Shown: positions 17,718 through 25,478 of the stretch, one piece after another
Numbering within the stretch: the first letter of the stretch is position 1
Layout of the letters: each line of letters begins with the position of its first letter
Assembly (NCBI RefSeq): GCF_917563885.1
Contig: NZ_CAKJTG010000014.1
Location: 1-64,000, forward strand
Source of the DNA: Pseudoneobacillus rhizosphaerae
Lineage (GTDB): Bacteria > Bacillota > Bacilli > Bacillales > Cytobacillaceae
DNA: 64,000 nucleotides
Reading direction: 5' to 3'
Position numbers and translations under genes: made by a program
The notes under the pieces: generated by a model
What the model saw: the letters and a program-made list of their open reading frames with translations, nothing else
Told to the model about the DNA's origin: nothing
The model's database searches: none

Positions 17718-19403
17718 TTAATTCTTCAACATTGCTTCAATTTTTTTCAAAGCCCCTGGCTCGATTTCCTCAATAGCTGCAGCAGCTTGTTCTAAAGCTT
17801 CTTGATAATTGAAACCTCTAAACTCTTGTTCTGCCTTTATCAAACCATTCGCAACAGATGGGTACCTACTTTTGTACCGATTTCCATATTGAATAACTTT
17901 TTCAGCTAATGCAACATTTTCAATTAAATCATTTGTTCGTTGCGTTAATTTATCAACGGTTAAAACAGCAAGTTCCAAATATTGTTGAACAGATTGCATG
18001 TCAAGTGGCTTTTGTTCAAGTTGCAAAATGACGTTTTGGATTGCTTCTTTAGCATCCTCAAATAAATACTTATAATCCTCCGGTAATCCCGGTATATTAC
18101 CTTTTGCTACCTGACGAAGACACTCATTCATTCGCTTTTTGATATACGTGATTTTTTCACGAGCTACCATTTCATCTTTTCTGAGCATTTGAAGCTTTTC
18201 TTTATAAGCGGCTTGCTCGGTTTGTACAGTTTCAATTTCATCTTTAATTTCTAGTAGTTCCTCACCTAATAAAGTATGAGCCGTTTCATTTTGTTCAATT
18301 TTATATTTAATAACCAAATATCGATTTGAGAGATCTGTTAATCTCTTATCAAGCTGTCGTGATTGTTCGAGTTCGTGCTCTTTTAAATGGTACGTTTGCT
18401 GAACCACTATCGTTTCAGCTTTTAGAATTTCACTAGCTTGATGAGCTGAATCTAGCATGCTACCAGTATGACTTTCATTTTTAAAAATAAAGCCTTTGGC
18501 ATGAGCTTCTTTCTCAAGAAGATCATATAAAACCTCAATTGTTTCGTTTATTACTTGAATACCAGCTTGAACTTCGATAATTTCTGTTTTCTCAATTAGA
18601 CTAATATAACTGTTAAGTTCAATTTCTAAACGCTCAGTCTCTTCTTGTAAAGAAATATGTTCAAGATAATACCCTTGTTCAACCATTTCTCGGTAGCCTT
18701 CCCTTAACTCTGTTATTTGAGCAGGTAGCACTGATTGACATTCTGTTAATAGCTGTGGAATAGCATCCATAATCATCGTTATATTCTCGAGACTTTCTTT
18801 AATCGAGAGAACTTCTTCGCGTGCTTCTAAGTAATTTCCATTTACCGTTTTATCCTCATATATATCAAATTGATTCACTACTAAATCTAATAAAAGCTCT
18901 AACTGTGTTTCGGATTTTCCAAAACTATATCGATGTGCTAATAAATTTTTCCTTGCTTCACGATAAGCCTCTTTCAACTGTTCGATTTCCTGTCGATTTT
19001 TTTCTTCACTACCGATGAGCTCATTTAGTTCAGCTAATATTTTATTTATTTTGCTTTCCGTTTTAGAAAGTTTTTGATCAATTTTACGTTGTACTTCTTT
19101 AGCTCTTTTAAATCGATACTTATCAATGTACTCCTCTGCGTCAAAAAGATATTCTTCAACATCCGGTAATTCAATTGTAACGACTTCATCCCATTCATTT
19201 CTCCAACGTTCAAATAATACTTCCGTTTGACCCGTCATATTTAATTGCTTCACTTTTGACATTTCATCTAAGACTGGTCGATTCATAATATCTATTTTCC
19301 ATTGTTCTAAACGGTCAATTTCTTTAAATGATTTCTTTTTTGATAAGACTCCCACTAAAATTAAGACAATGATAAAAACGATTATTCCAATTATATATTC
19401 CAT
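17718..19403 (-). CDS. ezrA: Septation ring formation regulator EzrA
   Basis: 561 aa. EzrA is an FtsZ-binding protein that limits Z-rings to midcell and helps shift wall synthesis between septum and side wall. Residues 2-23 (YIIGIIVFIIVLILVGVLS) form the single N-terminal membrane anchor. The remainder is almost entirely helical spectrin-like coiled coil with heptads of L, E and K. The start at 19403 is the ATG behind GGGGGCTT; a 50-residue upstream extension in the same frame would destroy the anchor topology and is rejected. It has its own terminator, shared with braB. Confidence 0.95.
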   Translation of the reverse strand: MEYIIGIIVFIIVLILVGVLSKKKSFKEIDRLEQWKIDIMNRPVLDEMSKVKQLNMTGQTEVLFERWRNEWDEVVTIELPDVEEYLFDAEEYIDKYRFKRAKEVQRKIDQKLSKTESKINKILAELNELIGSEEKNRQEIEQLKEAYREARKNLLAHRYSFGKSETQLELLLDLVVNQFDIYEDKTVNGNYLEAREEVLSIKESLENITMIMDAIPQLLTECQSVLPAQITELREGYREMVEQGYYLEHISLQEETERLEIELNSYISLIEKTEIIEVQAGIQVINETIEVLYDLLEKEAHAKGFIFKNESHTGSMLDSAHQASEILKAETIVVQQTYHLKEHELEQSRQLDKRLTDLSNRYLVIKYKIEQNETAHTLLGEELLEIKDEIETVQTEQAAYKEKLQMLRKDEMVAREKITYIKKRMNECLRQVAKGNIPGLPEDYKYLFEDAKEAIQNVILQLEQKPLDMQSVQQYLELAVLTVDKLTQRTNDLIENVALAEKVIQYGNRYKSRYPSVANGLIKAEQEFRGFNYQEALEQAAAAIEEIEPGALKKIEAMLKN

Positions 19404-19601
19404 AATAAGCCCCCTGTTTGGCAGCGCTTCTAGTAAGCATCCTCTAAGTTTAAAGTAATTTTCATCATAGTATCTTTTCAATGCTATTATGATACCATGT
19501 AAACGACATTTTTTGACTATTATTTTCATATTTTTTAAAGAATTTGTCGACAAAATCTACTATTAATCTATTAATAGTTTGAAATAGCAAATATAGTTAT
19601 A

Positions 19602-19667
19602 CAAAAAAGGATACAAACTTGATATAAGCGCATCGAGACGATTGCGAAAATAATCAGTTCATATCCT
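19602..19667 (-). terminator. Long hairpin terminator after refZ
   Basis: Outer arms AGGATA/TATCCT plus AACT/AGTT, inner arms CGCA-TCG/CGATGCG, then a T run on the minus strand. It separates refZ from ezrA. Confidence 0.7.
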
Positions 19668-19675
19668 CTTATATT

Positions 19676-20311
19676 TTATTGGCTAACAGCCTTTTTCGAT
19701 TGAAAAAATGAGCTTGCCTCTATTACTCCATCAATCCAATAACAGATTTCTTGTAAGTATTTCTCTTGAAAGAATCGCTCCTGTGGAAATACATGCAGTA
19801 CCTCTGTCACATACTGTGTATTTAAAAATGGCATGGTCAGAAGACCTTTAAATTGGATAATCATGTAAGGCAGGGATTGAGAACGGAATACTTTTGTTTG
19901 CATTCCTTTTTCCAATATTTTTCTAAAGTAGTACTTTTCCTTTACATAATAAGTGGACATGATTTCGCGTACCATCTGTGAATCAATGGACATCTCACGA
20001 AGGATAAACCTTGTAAACTGAATGTTATTACATTGAAACGCCAAAATATTTTCTGCTACCTGTTTCAAACAGTTGGCTGGATGATCCTCTAGCAATGGCA
20101 ATGCTTCTTCTATTTTCATTAAATATTGTTCAAAATAAGTAGTTAAACAGTACTCTAGGAGCCCATGCTTATTTTCAAAGTAATAAGCGATATTGGCTAC
20201 ATTCACGTTCGCTTTCGTAGCGATATCACGAATGGAAGTTCCGTGAAATCCATTTGTATTAAATAAAATAATCGCAGCTTCAACAATTGCTTCTTTGGAA
20301 TTTTTCTTCAC
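19676..20311 (-). CDS. refZ: TetR-family regulator RefZ (YttP)
   Basis: 211 aa. The N-terminal TetR helix-turn-helix spans about residues 8-52 (IVEAAIILFNTNGFHGTSIR then VNVANIAYYFENKHGL); the rest is the helical dimerisation domain. In B. subtilis RefZ binds palindromic motifs near the origin and tunes FtsZ positioning and chromosome capture at the start of sporulation. The assignment rests on position next to ezrA and divergent from ytsP, plus resemblance to the family from memory; other TetR regulators cannot be excluded. A hisJ gene that sits between ezrA and yttP in B. subtilis is absent here. Confidence 0.78.
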   Translation of the reverse strand: MKKNSKEAIVEAAIILFNTNGFHGTSIRDIATKANVNVANIAYYFENKHGLLEYCLTTYFEQYLMKIEEALPLLEDHPANCLKQVAENILAFQCNNIQFTRFILREMSIDSQMVREIMSTYYVKEKYYFRKILEKGMQTKVFRSQSLPYMIIQFKGLLTMPFLNTQYVTEVLHVFPQERFFQEKYLQEICYWIDGVIEASSFFQSKKAVSQ

Positions 20312-20429
20312 TGGGCTTCCCTCGCTTTAATTTCATAAATAAAATTATTCTATATATACTACATTCTGTTTATCTGTTCACTTTCCTCTAAGAAGATATC
20401 GACAAAGTCTCCTCTTTTTCTAGCAGTTT

Positions 20430-20438
20430 TGATACAAT
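20430..20438 (+). promoter_or_regulatory. Extended -10 promoter element of the fRMsr gene
   Basis: TGA-TACAAT ending 35 bp before the start codon. No good -35 hexamer is present, which is typical for extended -10 promoters. Confidence 0.45.
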
Positions 20439-20473
20439 AGAAAGTAAATTTTTAAATAAAAGGGGGAAAAAGG

Positions 20474-20953
20474 ATGTTTCACGTCGAAAATTACCGAGGA
20501 AATAAGGAAGATAATTACGAACTAGTGAAAAAACAGTTAAAAGCATTAGTGGAAGATGAAAAAAATCAAGTTGCCAATTTGAGTAATGCTTCTGCTTTAT
20601 TAAACCAATTTCTAGATCGTATAAACTGGGTCGGATTTTATTTAATGGATGAAAAAGAATTAGTATTAGGTCCTTTTCAAGGATTACCCGCCTGTGTACG
20701 TATTCCAATCGGAAGAGGGGTATGTGGGACAGCTGTTCAAAGAAGGGAAACGATATTAGTGGAAGATGTACATCAATTTCCAGGTCATATCGCCTGTGAC
20801 GCAGCATCTCAATCCGAAATCGTTGTACCGCTTATAAAAAATGGTGAAGTTATTGGTGTTTTAGACATCGATTCTCCTGAAAAGGCTCGTTTTGATGTGG
20901 TTGATAAACAAAAGTTAGAAGAGTTTGTTGAGGTTTTAATGCCTTATATCTAA
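20474..20953 (+). CDS. ytsP: Free methionine-(R)-sulfoxide reductase (GAF domain), YtsP-like
   Basis: 159 aa single GAF domain. fRMsr reduces free L-methionine-(R)-sulfoxide in the cytosol with thioredoxin. The three family cysteines are present: C74 in LPACVRIPIG, C84 in RGVCGTAV and C108 in HIACDAASQSEIV. Their spacing is identical to C84/C94/C118 of the E. coli enzyme. The ATG follows GGGGGAAAAAGG. It is monocistronic with its own terminator. Its neighbour beyond a repeat element is methionine gamma-lyase, so two methionine-related enzymes lie side by side, although convergent. Confidence 0.93.
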   Translation: MFHVENYRGNKEDNYELVKKQLKALVEDEKNQVANLSNASALLNQFLDRINWVGFYLMDEKELVLGPFQGLPACVRIPIGRGVCGTAVQRRETILVEDVHQFPGHIACDAASQSEIVVPLIKNGEVIGVLDIDSPEKARFDVVDKQKLEEFVEVLMPYI

Positions 20954-20958
20954 TAGGG

Positions 20959-20990
20959 AAGGAGCAGAATTTTAACTCTGCTCCTTTTTG
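20959..20990 (+). terminator. Terminator of the fRMsr gene
   Basis: AGGAGCAGA and TCTGCTCCT stem followed by TTTTT. Confidence 0.92.
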
Positions 20991-20994
20991 ATTA

Positions 20995-21178
20995 GGCTCT
21001 TTTCGTAAACTTTGTTGCTATAGATAAAAAAGTAAAAATCGGCATTTGGATTTTTACGGTTTTATCTACCAATTTCTTAAGTGTTAGTTCCTTTTGAGTA
21101 AGGAAAAGAGCACGAAACCCATATTTGATACGGGAATTAGTCTGTGTTCGAAAAGCAACAATCTCTGCGAAAACAGCC
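20995..21178. repeat. MITE-like element, copy B (184 bp)
   Basis: The left terminal repeat at 20995-21019 starts GGCTCTTTTCGTAAAC. The right one at 21154-21178 is its imperfect inverse, ending GCGAAAACAGCC. Inside, the right half carries the family core ATACGGG...GTTCGAAAAGCAACAAT. It encodes nothing. It lies between the fRMsr terminator and the megL stop codon, which begins one base past the element. Confidence 0.85.
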
Positions 21179-21179
21179 T

Positions 21180-22361
21180 TTAATAACTTATTGCTACAAA
21201 GGCTTGCTTCAGATCTTCAACTATATCCTCCCACGACTCTAGGCCAACAGAAAGTCTTAATAGCGTATCGTCTATACCCATTTGAAGGCGTATGTCTCTT
21301 GGGATGACAGCGTGAGTCATCGTTGCTGGATGTTGAATTAACGTTTCAGCATCACCTAGACTAACAGCAATTTTTATTAACTTTAACTGATTCATAAAAT
21401 GCTGTGCCGTTTCCTTTGATCCTTTTATAGTAAACGAAAAAATTCCACCCGGTTTTTTCATTTGCTTTTGAATAATATCTTTCTGCGGGTGAGTTTCATC
21501 TCCAGGATAATAGATAGTATCGACCATCTCATGTTCATTTAAAAATTGATAGACCTTTTCAGCATTATCACAATGTCGGTCCATTCTGACAGGAAGCGTT
21601 TTGATTCCTCTTAAAAGGAGCCATGCATCAAAAGGAGAAATAATGCCACCAATATCCTTCAAAGTAGTTTTGGAAACAGTGTTTATAAATTCACTTTTTC
21701 CAACAGCAAGTCCAGCAATAACATCCCCATGACCGCAAATATATTTGGTGGCACTATGAATGACTACATCGCAACCTAGCTCAAGTGGATTTTGGAGATA
21801 TGGAGAACAAAAGGTATTATCAACTACTACAGGAATTCCCCTTTCCTTTGCAATCTCAGCAATCAATTGCAAATCAACAATTTGCATGGTCGGATTAATG
21901 GGTGTTTCAATATAAATGACTGATGTATTTGTACGAATGGCATTTTCAATAATTTCTTTATTTTCCATCGTAGAAAAATCGTGATCAATATGGTATTTTT
22001 CTTTCATTAATTGAAGAAGACCAAATGTACAGCCATAAACACCTTGTGAACACAGTACATGATCACCTGTTTTTGTTAACGCTAATAGGATTGCCGATAC
22101 TGCTGCCATTCCTGATCCAAAGGCAAGACCAGCCTCTCCTTTTTCCAATACTGCTATTCTTTCCTCTAACACTTTCACTGTCGGGTTACCTAAACGAGAA
22201 TAAATATACCCGTTTTCCTCACCGGCAAATCGTTTTTCACCTTGCTCAGCCGTAGCAAATGTAAATGTCGAAGTTTGAAATAACGGTGGAACCAAACTCC
22301 CTTCAAATTGTGAGCTTTCATAGCCATTATGGATGACTTCTGTTTCAAATTTTTTCCCCAT
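21180..22361 (-). CDS. megL: Methionine gamma-lyase
   Basis: 393 aa PLP enzyme of the Cys/Met metabolism family (gamma-family, AAT-like fold). It breaks L-methionine into methanethiol, 2-oxobutyrate and ammonia. The Schiff-base lysine is K206 in HSATKYICGHGD. The tyrosine and arginine that hold PLP phosphate from the neighbouring subunit are in GYIYSRLGNP. C111 in GVYGCTFGLL is the cysteine typical of methionine gamma-lyases (C116 in the Pseudomonas enzyme) and argues against cystathionine gamma-synthase or beta-lyase. ATG with GGAGGG upstream. A consensus-perfect CcpA operator lies 22 bp before the start codon, so the gene is probably repressed during growth on good carbon sources. Confidence 0.9.
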   Translation of the reverse strand: MGKKFETEVIHNGYESSQFEGSLVPPLFQTSTFTFATAEQGEKRFAGEENGYIYSRLGNPTVKVLEERIAVLEKGEAGLAFGSGMAAVSAILLALTKTGDHVLCSQGVYGCTFGLLQLMKEKYHIDHDFSTMENKEIIENAIRTNTSVIYIETPINPTMQIVDLQLIAEIAKERGIPVVVDNTFCSPYLQNPLELGCDVVIHSATKYICGHGDVIAGLAVGKSEFINTVSKTTLKDIGGIISPFDAWLLLRGIKTLPVRMDRHCDNAEKVYQFLNEHEMVDTIYYPGDETHPQKDIIQKQMKKPGGIFSFTIKGSKETAQHFMNQLKLIKIAVSLGDAETLIQHPATMTHAVIPRDIRLQMGIDDTLLRLSVGLESWEDIVEDLKQAFVAISY

Positions 22362-22382
22362 AAAAAACCCTCCTCATTAACC

Positions 22383-22396
22383 TGAAAACGCTTTCA
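22383..22396 (-). promoter_or_regulatory. Perfect cre site in the megL leader
   Basis: TGAAAACGCTTTCA matches all fixed positions of the cre consensus TGNAANCGNWNNCA and is nearly palindromic. It begins at about the predicted transcription start, the position of a roadblock or initiation repressor site. Confidence 0.8.
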
Positions 22397-22403
22397 TAAT
22401 TCC

Positions 22404-22432
22404 AGAATATGATAAATCTACCTAAATGAGAA
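22404..22432 (-). promoter_or_regulatory. Predicted sigma-A promoter of megL
   Basis: -35 TTCTCA (22432-22427), 17-bp spacer, -10 TATTCT (22409-22404). Each hexamer is 4/6, but the spacing is ideal. Confidence 0.5.
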
Positions 22433-22501
22433 GAAAAATCTTCTATTTTTAAAAAATAGGTATAGTTTTGTTGGCTGTTGAATTGATTATTCCAAAATAC
22501 C

Positions 22502-22531
22502 TTGACTTTTTAATGAAATAAATTATATAAT
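22502..22531 (+). promoter_or_regulatory. Predicted sigma-A promoter of rpsD
   Basis: -35 TTGACT (22502-22507), 18-bp AT-rich spacer, -10 TATAAT (22526-22531): a strong promoter that leaves a 200-nt leader. Confidence 0.75.
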
Positions 22532-22559
22532 AGCTTTTGTGTAAAATATCGCAGCCTAT

Positions 22560-22736
22560 ATGAACAGATTTATATTCTCATTTTGTTCCTCGAAAGGGAT
22601 TTAACCCTTTATGATGGTGCATCTTGTAACCTTGTGCTGCTAAGGCGAGGGTGCATGAAAACAGAATGAATATGATTGTTGCTTCATATACGTTTTTATT
22701 TTACCAAAATAAAAACACTAAAGGAGGAGTCATATT
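22560..22736 (+). promoter_or_regulatory. rpsD leader, S4 autoregulatory RNA
   Basis: The untranslated leader carries a small hairpin (AAAGGG/CCCTTT, 22593-22610) followed by interlocking GGTGCAT and GAGGGTGCAT segments. This fits the pseudoknotted S4-binding leader known for Bacillus rpsD, by which free S4 represses its own synthesis. A second perfect 11-bp hairpin (22692-22716) sits just before the AAGGAGGAG ribosome binding site. Confidence 0.7.
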
Positions 22737-23339
22737 ATGGCTCGTTATACAGGTCCATCTTGGAAACTGTCTCGTCGTCTTGGAATCTCTCTAAGCGGCA
22801 CTGGTAAAGAAATCGAAAAGCGTCCTTACGCTCCTGGTCCACATGGTCCAAACCAACGTAAGAAGCTTTCTGAATACGGATTGCAATTACAAGAAAAGCA
22901 AAAGCTTCGTCATATGTACGGAGTAACTGAGCGTCAATTCCGTAACTTATTTGACAAAGCTGGCAAAATGCCTGGTAAACACGGTGAAAACTTCATGATT
23001 TTACTTGAAGCTCGCCTTGATAACGTAGTTTACCGTTTAGGCTTAGCACGTACTCGTCGTGCAGCTCGTCAATTAGTTAACCATGGTCATATTCTTGTAA
23101 ATGGTTCTCGCGTTGATATCCCTTCTTACCGCGTTGCTGCTGGTCAAACAATCAGCCTTCGTGAAAAGTCTCGCAATCTTGATGTTGTAAAAGAATCAAT
23201 CGAAGTAAACAACTTCGTACCTGATTACTTAACATTTGATGCAGACAAATTAGAAGGTACTTTCACTCGTTTACCTGAGCGTTCTGAACTTGCTGCTGAA
23301 ATTAACGAATCACTTATCGTTGAGTTCTACTCACGTTAA
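22737..23339 (+). CDS. rpsD: 30S ribosomal protein S4
   Basis: 200 aa, a primary 16S rRNA-binding protein that nucleates assembly of the 30S body. The N-terminal S4 region includes [20 protein letters not shown]. The S4 RNA-binding domain follows at about 90-155 ([20 protein letters not shown], then [17 protein letters not shown]). The codon choice (CGT, GGT, CAA, GAA, AAC-rich) is that of a highly expressed gene, unlike its neighbours. It has a strong promoter, a structured regulatory leader and a strong terminator, so it is monocistronic. Confidence 0.98.
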   Translation: MARYTGPSWKLSRRLGISLSGTGKEIEKRPYAPGPHGPNQRKKLSEYGLQLQEKQKLRHMYGVTERQFRNLFDKAGKMPGKHGENFMILLEARLDNVVYRLGLARTRRAARQLVNHGHILVNGSRVDIPSYRVAAGQTISLREKSRNLDVVKESIEVNNFVPDYLTFDADKLEGTFTRLPERSELAAEINESLIVEFYSR

Positions 23340-23343
23340 TCTT

Positions 23344-23381
23344 AAAAACCCACATTTCATCCTTGAAATGTGGGTTTTTTT
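23344..23381 (+). terminator. Terminator of rpsD
   Basis: AAACCCACATTTCA and TGAAATGTGGGTTTTTTT form a long perfect stem with a 4-nt loop and a 7-T run. Confidence 0.95.
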
Positions 23382-23459
23382 GTAGTTTATTACCTCTTGA
23401 TGCGTCTTGCGTTACCGTTCCCCAGCATTTTGCTGATTTTGGACATGTAAGTTGTGTTT

Positions 23460-23591
23460 TACCCGGGCGTATTTCTGCTTATCCGGGCGTATTTCTGCTT
23501 ATCCGGGCGTATTTTCTGCTTATCCGGACGTATCCCTACTTATCCGGGCGTATTTTCTGCTTATCCGGGCGTATTCCGCCTATCCCGCTCC
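23460..23591. repeat. GC-rich tandem array, 20-21 bp unit, about 6.5 copies
   Basis: Units of TATCCGGGCGTATTTCTGCT start at 23460, 23480, 23500, 23521, 23541, 23562 and (partial) 23581. Length differs by one T in the TTT run, and the fourth and last units carry substitutions. Reading frames through it change with the indels and have no ribosome binding site, so it is not coding. Confidence 0.9.
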
Positions 23592-23631
23592 TAGTAACTT
23601 CAAAGAACAATCACCACAAACTTTTAAATCA

Positions 23632-23665
23632 CAATGCGCCGAAGGTATATATCCCCGGCGCATTG
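23632..23665. terminator. GC-rich hairpin between rpsD and tyrS, possible tyrS terminator
   Basis: CAATGCGCCG (23632-23641) and CGGCGCATTG (23656-23665) form a perfect 10-bp stem 20 bp past the tyrS stop. There is no clear T run on either strand, so termination is uncertain. Confidence 0.5.
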
Positions 23666-23684
23666 ATTGTGTTTATAAATTAGG

Positions 23685-24965
<1,281 letters not shown>

Positions 24966-25001
24966 TTAAATGTTCTTAGCTAATTCTGTTTTTTGGAAAA
25001 T

Positions 25002-25220
25002 AAAAAACGCCCTTGCAAAATGCAAGGACGCTAACACGCGCGGTACCACCTAGCTTGAGGAATTCCTCCAACTTAACATGCTAACGGCATGATCCGTTTA
25101 CCATTACTAAAGATTTTTCACGGTAAAAGCTCAGGGAGGTAATTCATTCTTCTATTTGTATCGGTTTGCAGCAACCACCGACTCTCTAAAACAGGGATAG
25201 AAGTACTACTTATTCCCATC
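25002..25220 (-). promoter_or_regulatory. Tyrosine T-box riboswitch of tyrS
   Basis: The minus strand shows the T-box proper, GGTGGTACCGCG (25050-25039). The terminator hairpin (GTCCTTGCA/TGCAAGGGC, 25029-25009) with T run follows. Upstream is stem I with AGAGAG and the apical GGTTGCTGCAAACC loop. A TAC triplet at 25141-25139 in the context GAATTACC fits the tyrosine specifier. Uncharged tRNA-Tyr would stabilise the antiterminator. Confidence 0.92.
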
Positions 25221-25253
25221 ATAGCGATGAAAATATTAAAATTTTATTGTTTC

Positions 25254-25287
25254 GTATATATTATTTCTTTTTCGAAATAATATATAC
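25254..25287. repeat. Perfect 14-bp AT-rich palindrome
   Basis: GTATATATTATTTC (25254-25267), 6-nt spacer, GAAATAATATATAC (25274-25287). It lies between the tyrS T-box promoter side and the PBP promoter. It is not followed by a T run, so it is not an ordinary terminator; it may be an operator or a repeat remnant. Confidence 0.7.
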
Positions 25288-25443
25288 CCGAAATAAATTG
25301 CGCTTCGGAGTTTATTCTATAATTATTCCATTTTTACCATAAAACCTTTTAGATTGTCAATTACTTTTTTTATAAAAAAATGACAACATATACTGGTAAA
25401 AATAGAAAAATGTCGTAGCTTGTCATCTTTCATTAGTTGATTA

Positions 25444-25452
25444 TGCTATAAT
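25444..25452 (+). promoter_or_regulatory. Extended -10 promoter of the PBP gene
   Basis: ATGC-TATAAT: a perfect -10 hexamer (25447-25452) with the TGN extension. TTGTCA lies too far upstream (21 bp) to be a standard -35. Confidence 0.6.
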
Positions 25453-25478
25453 TGTAGGTGATTTTAGGGGGATGATTT

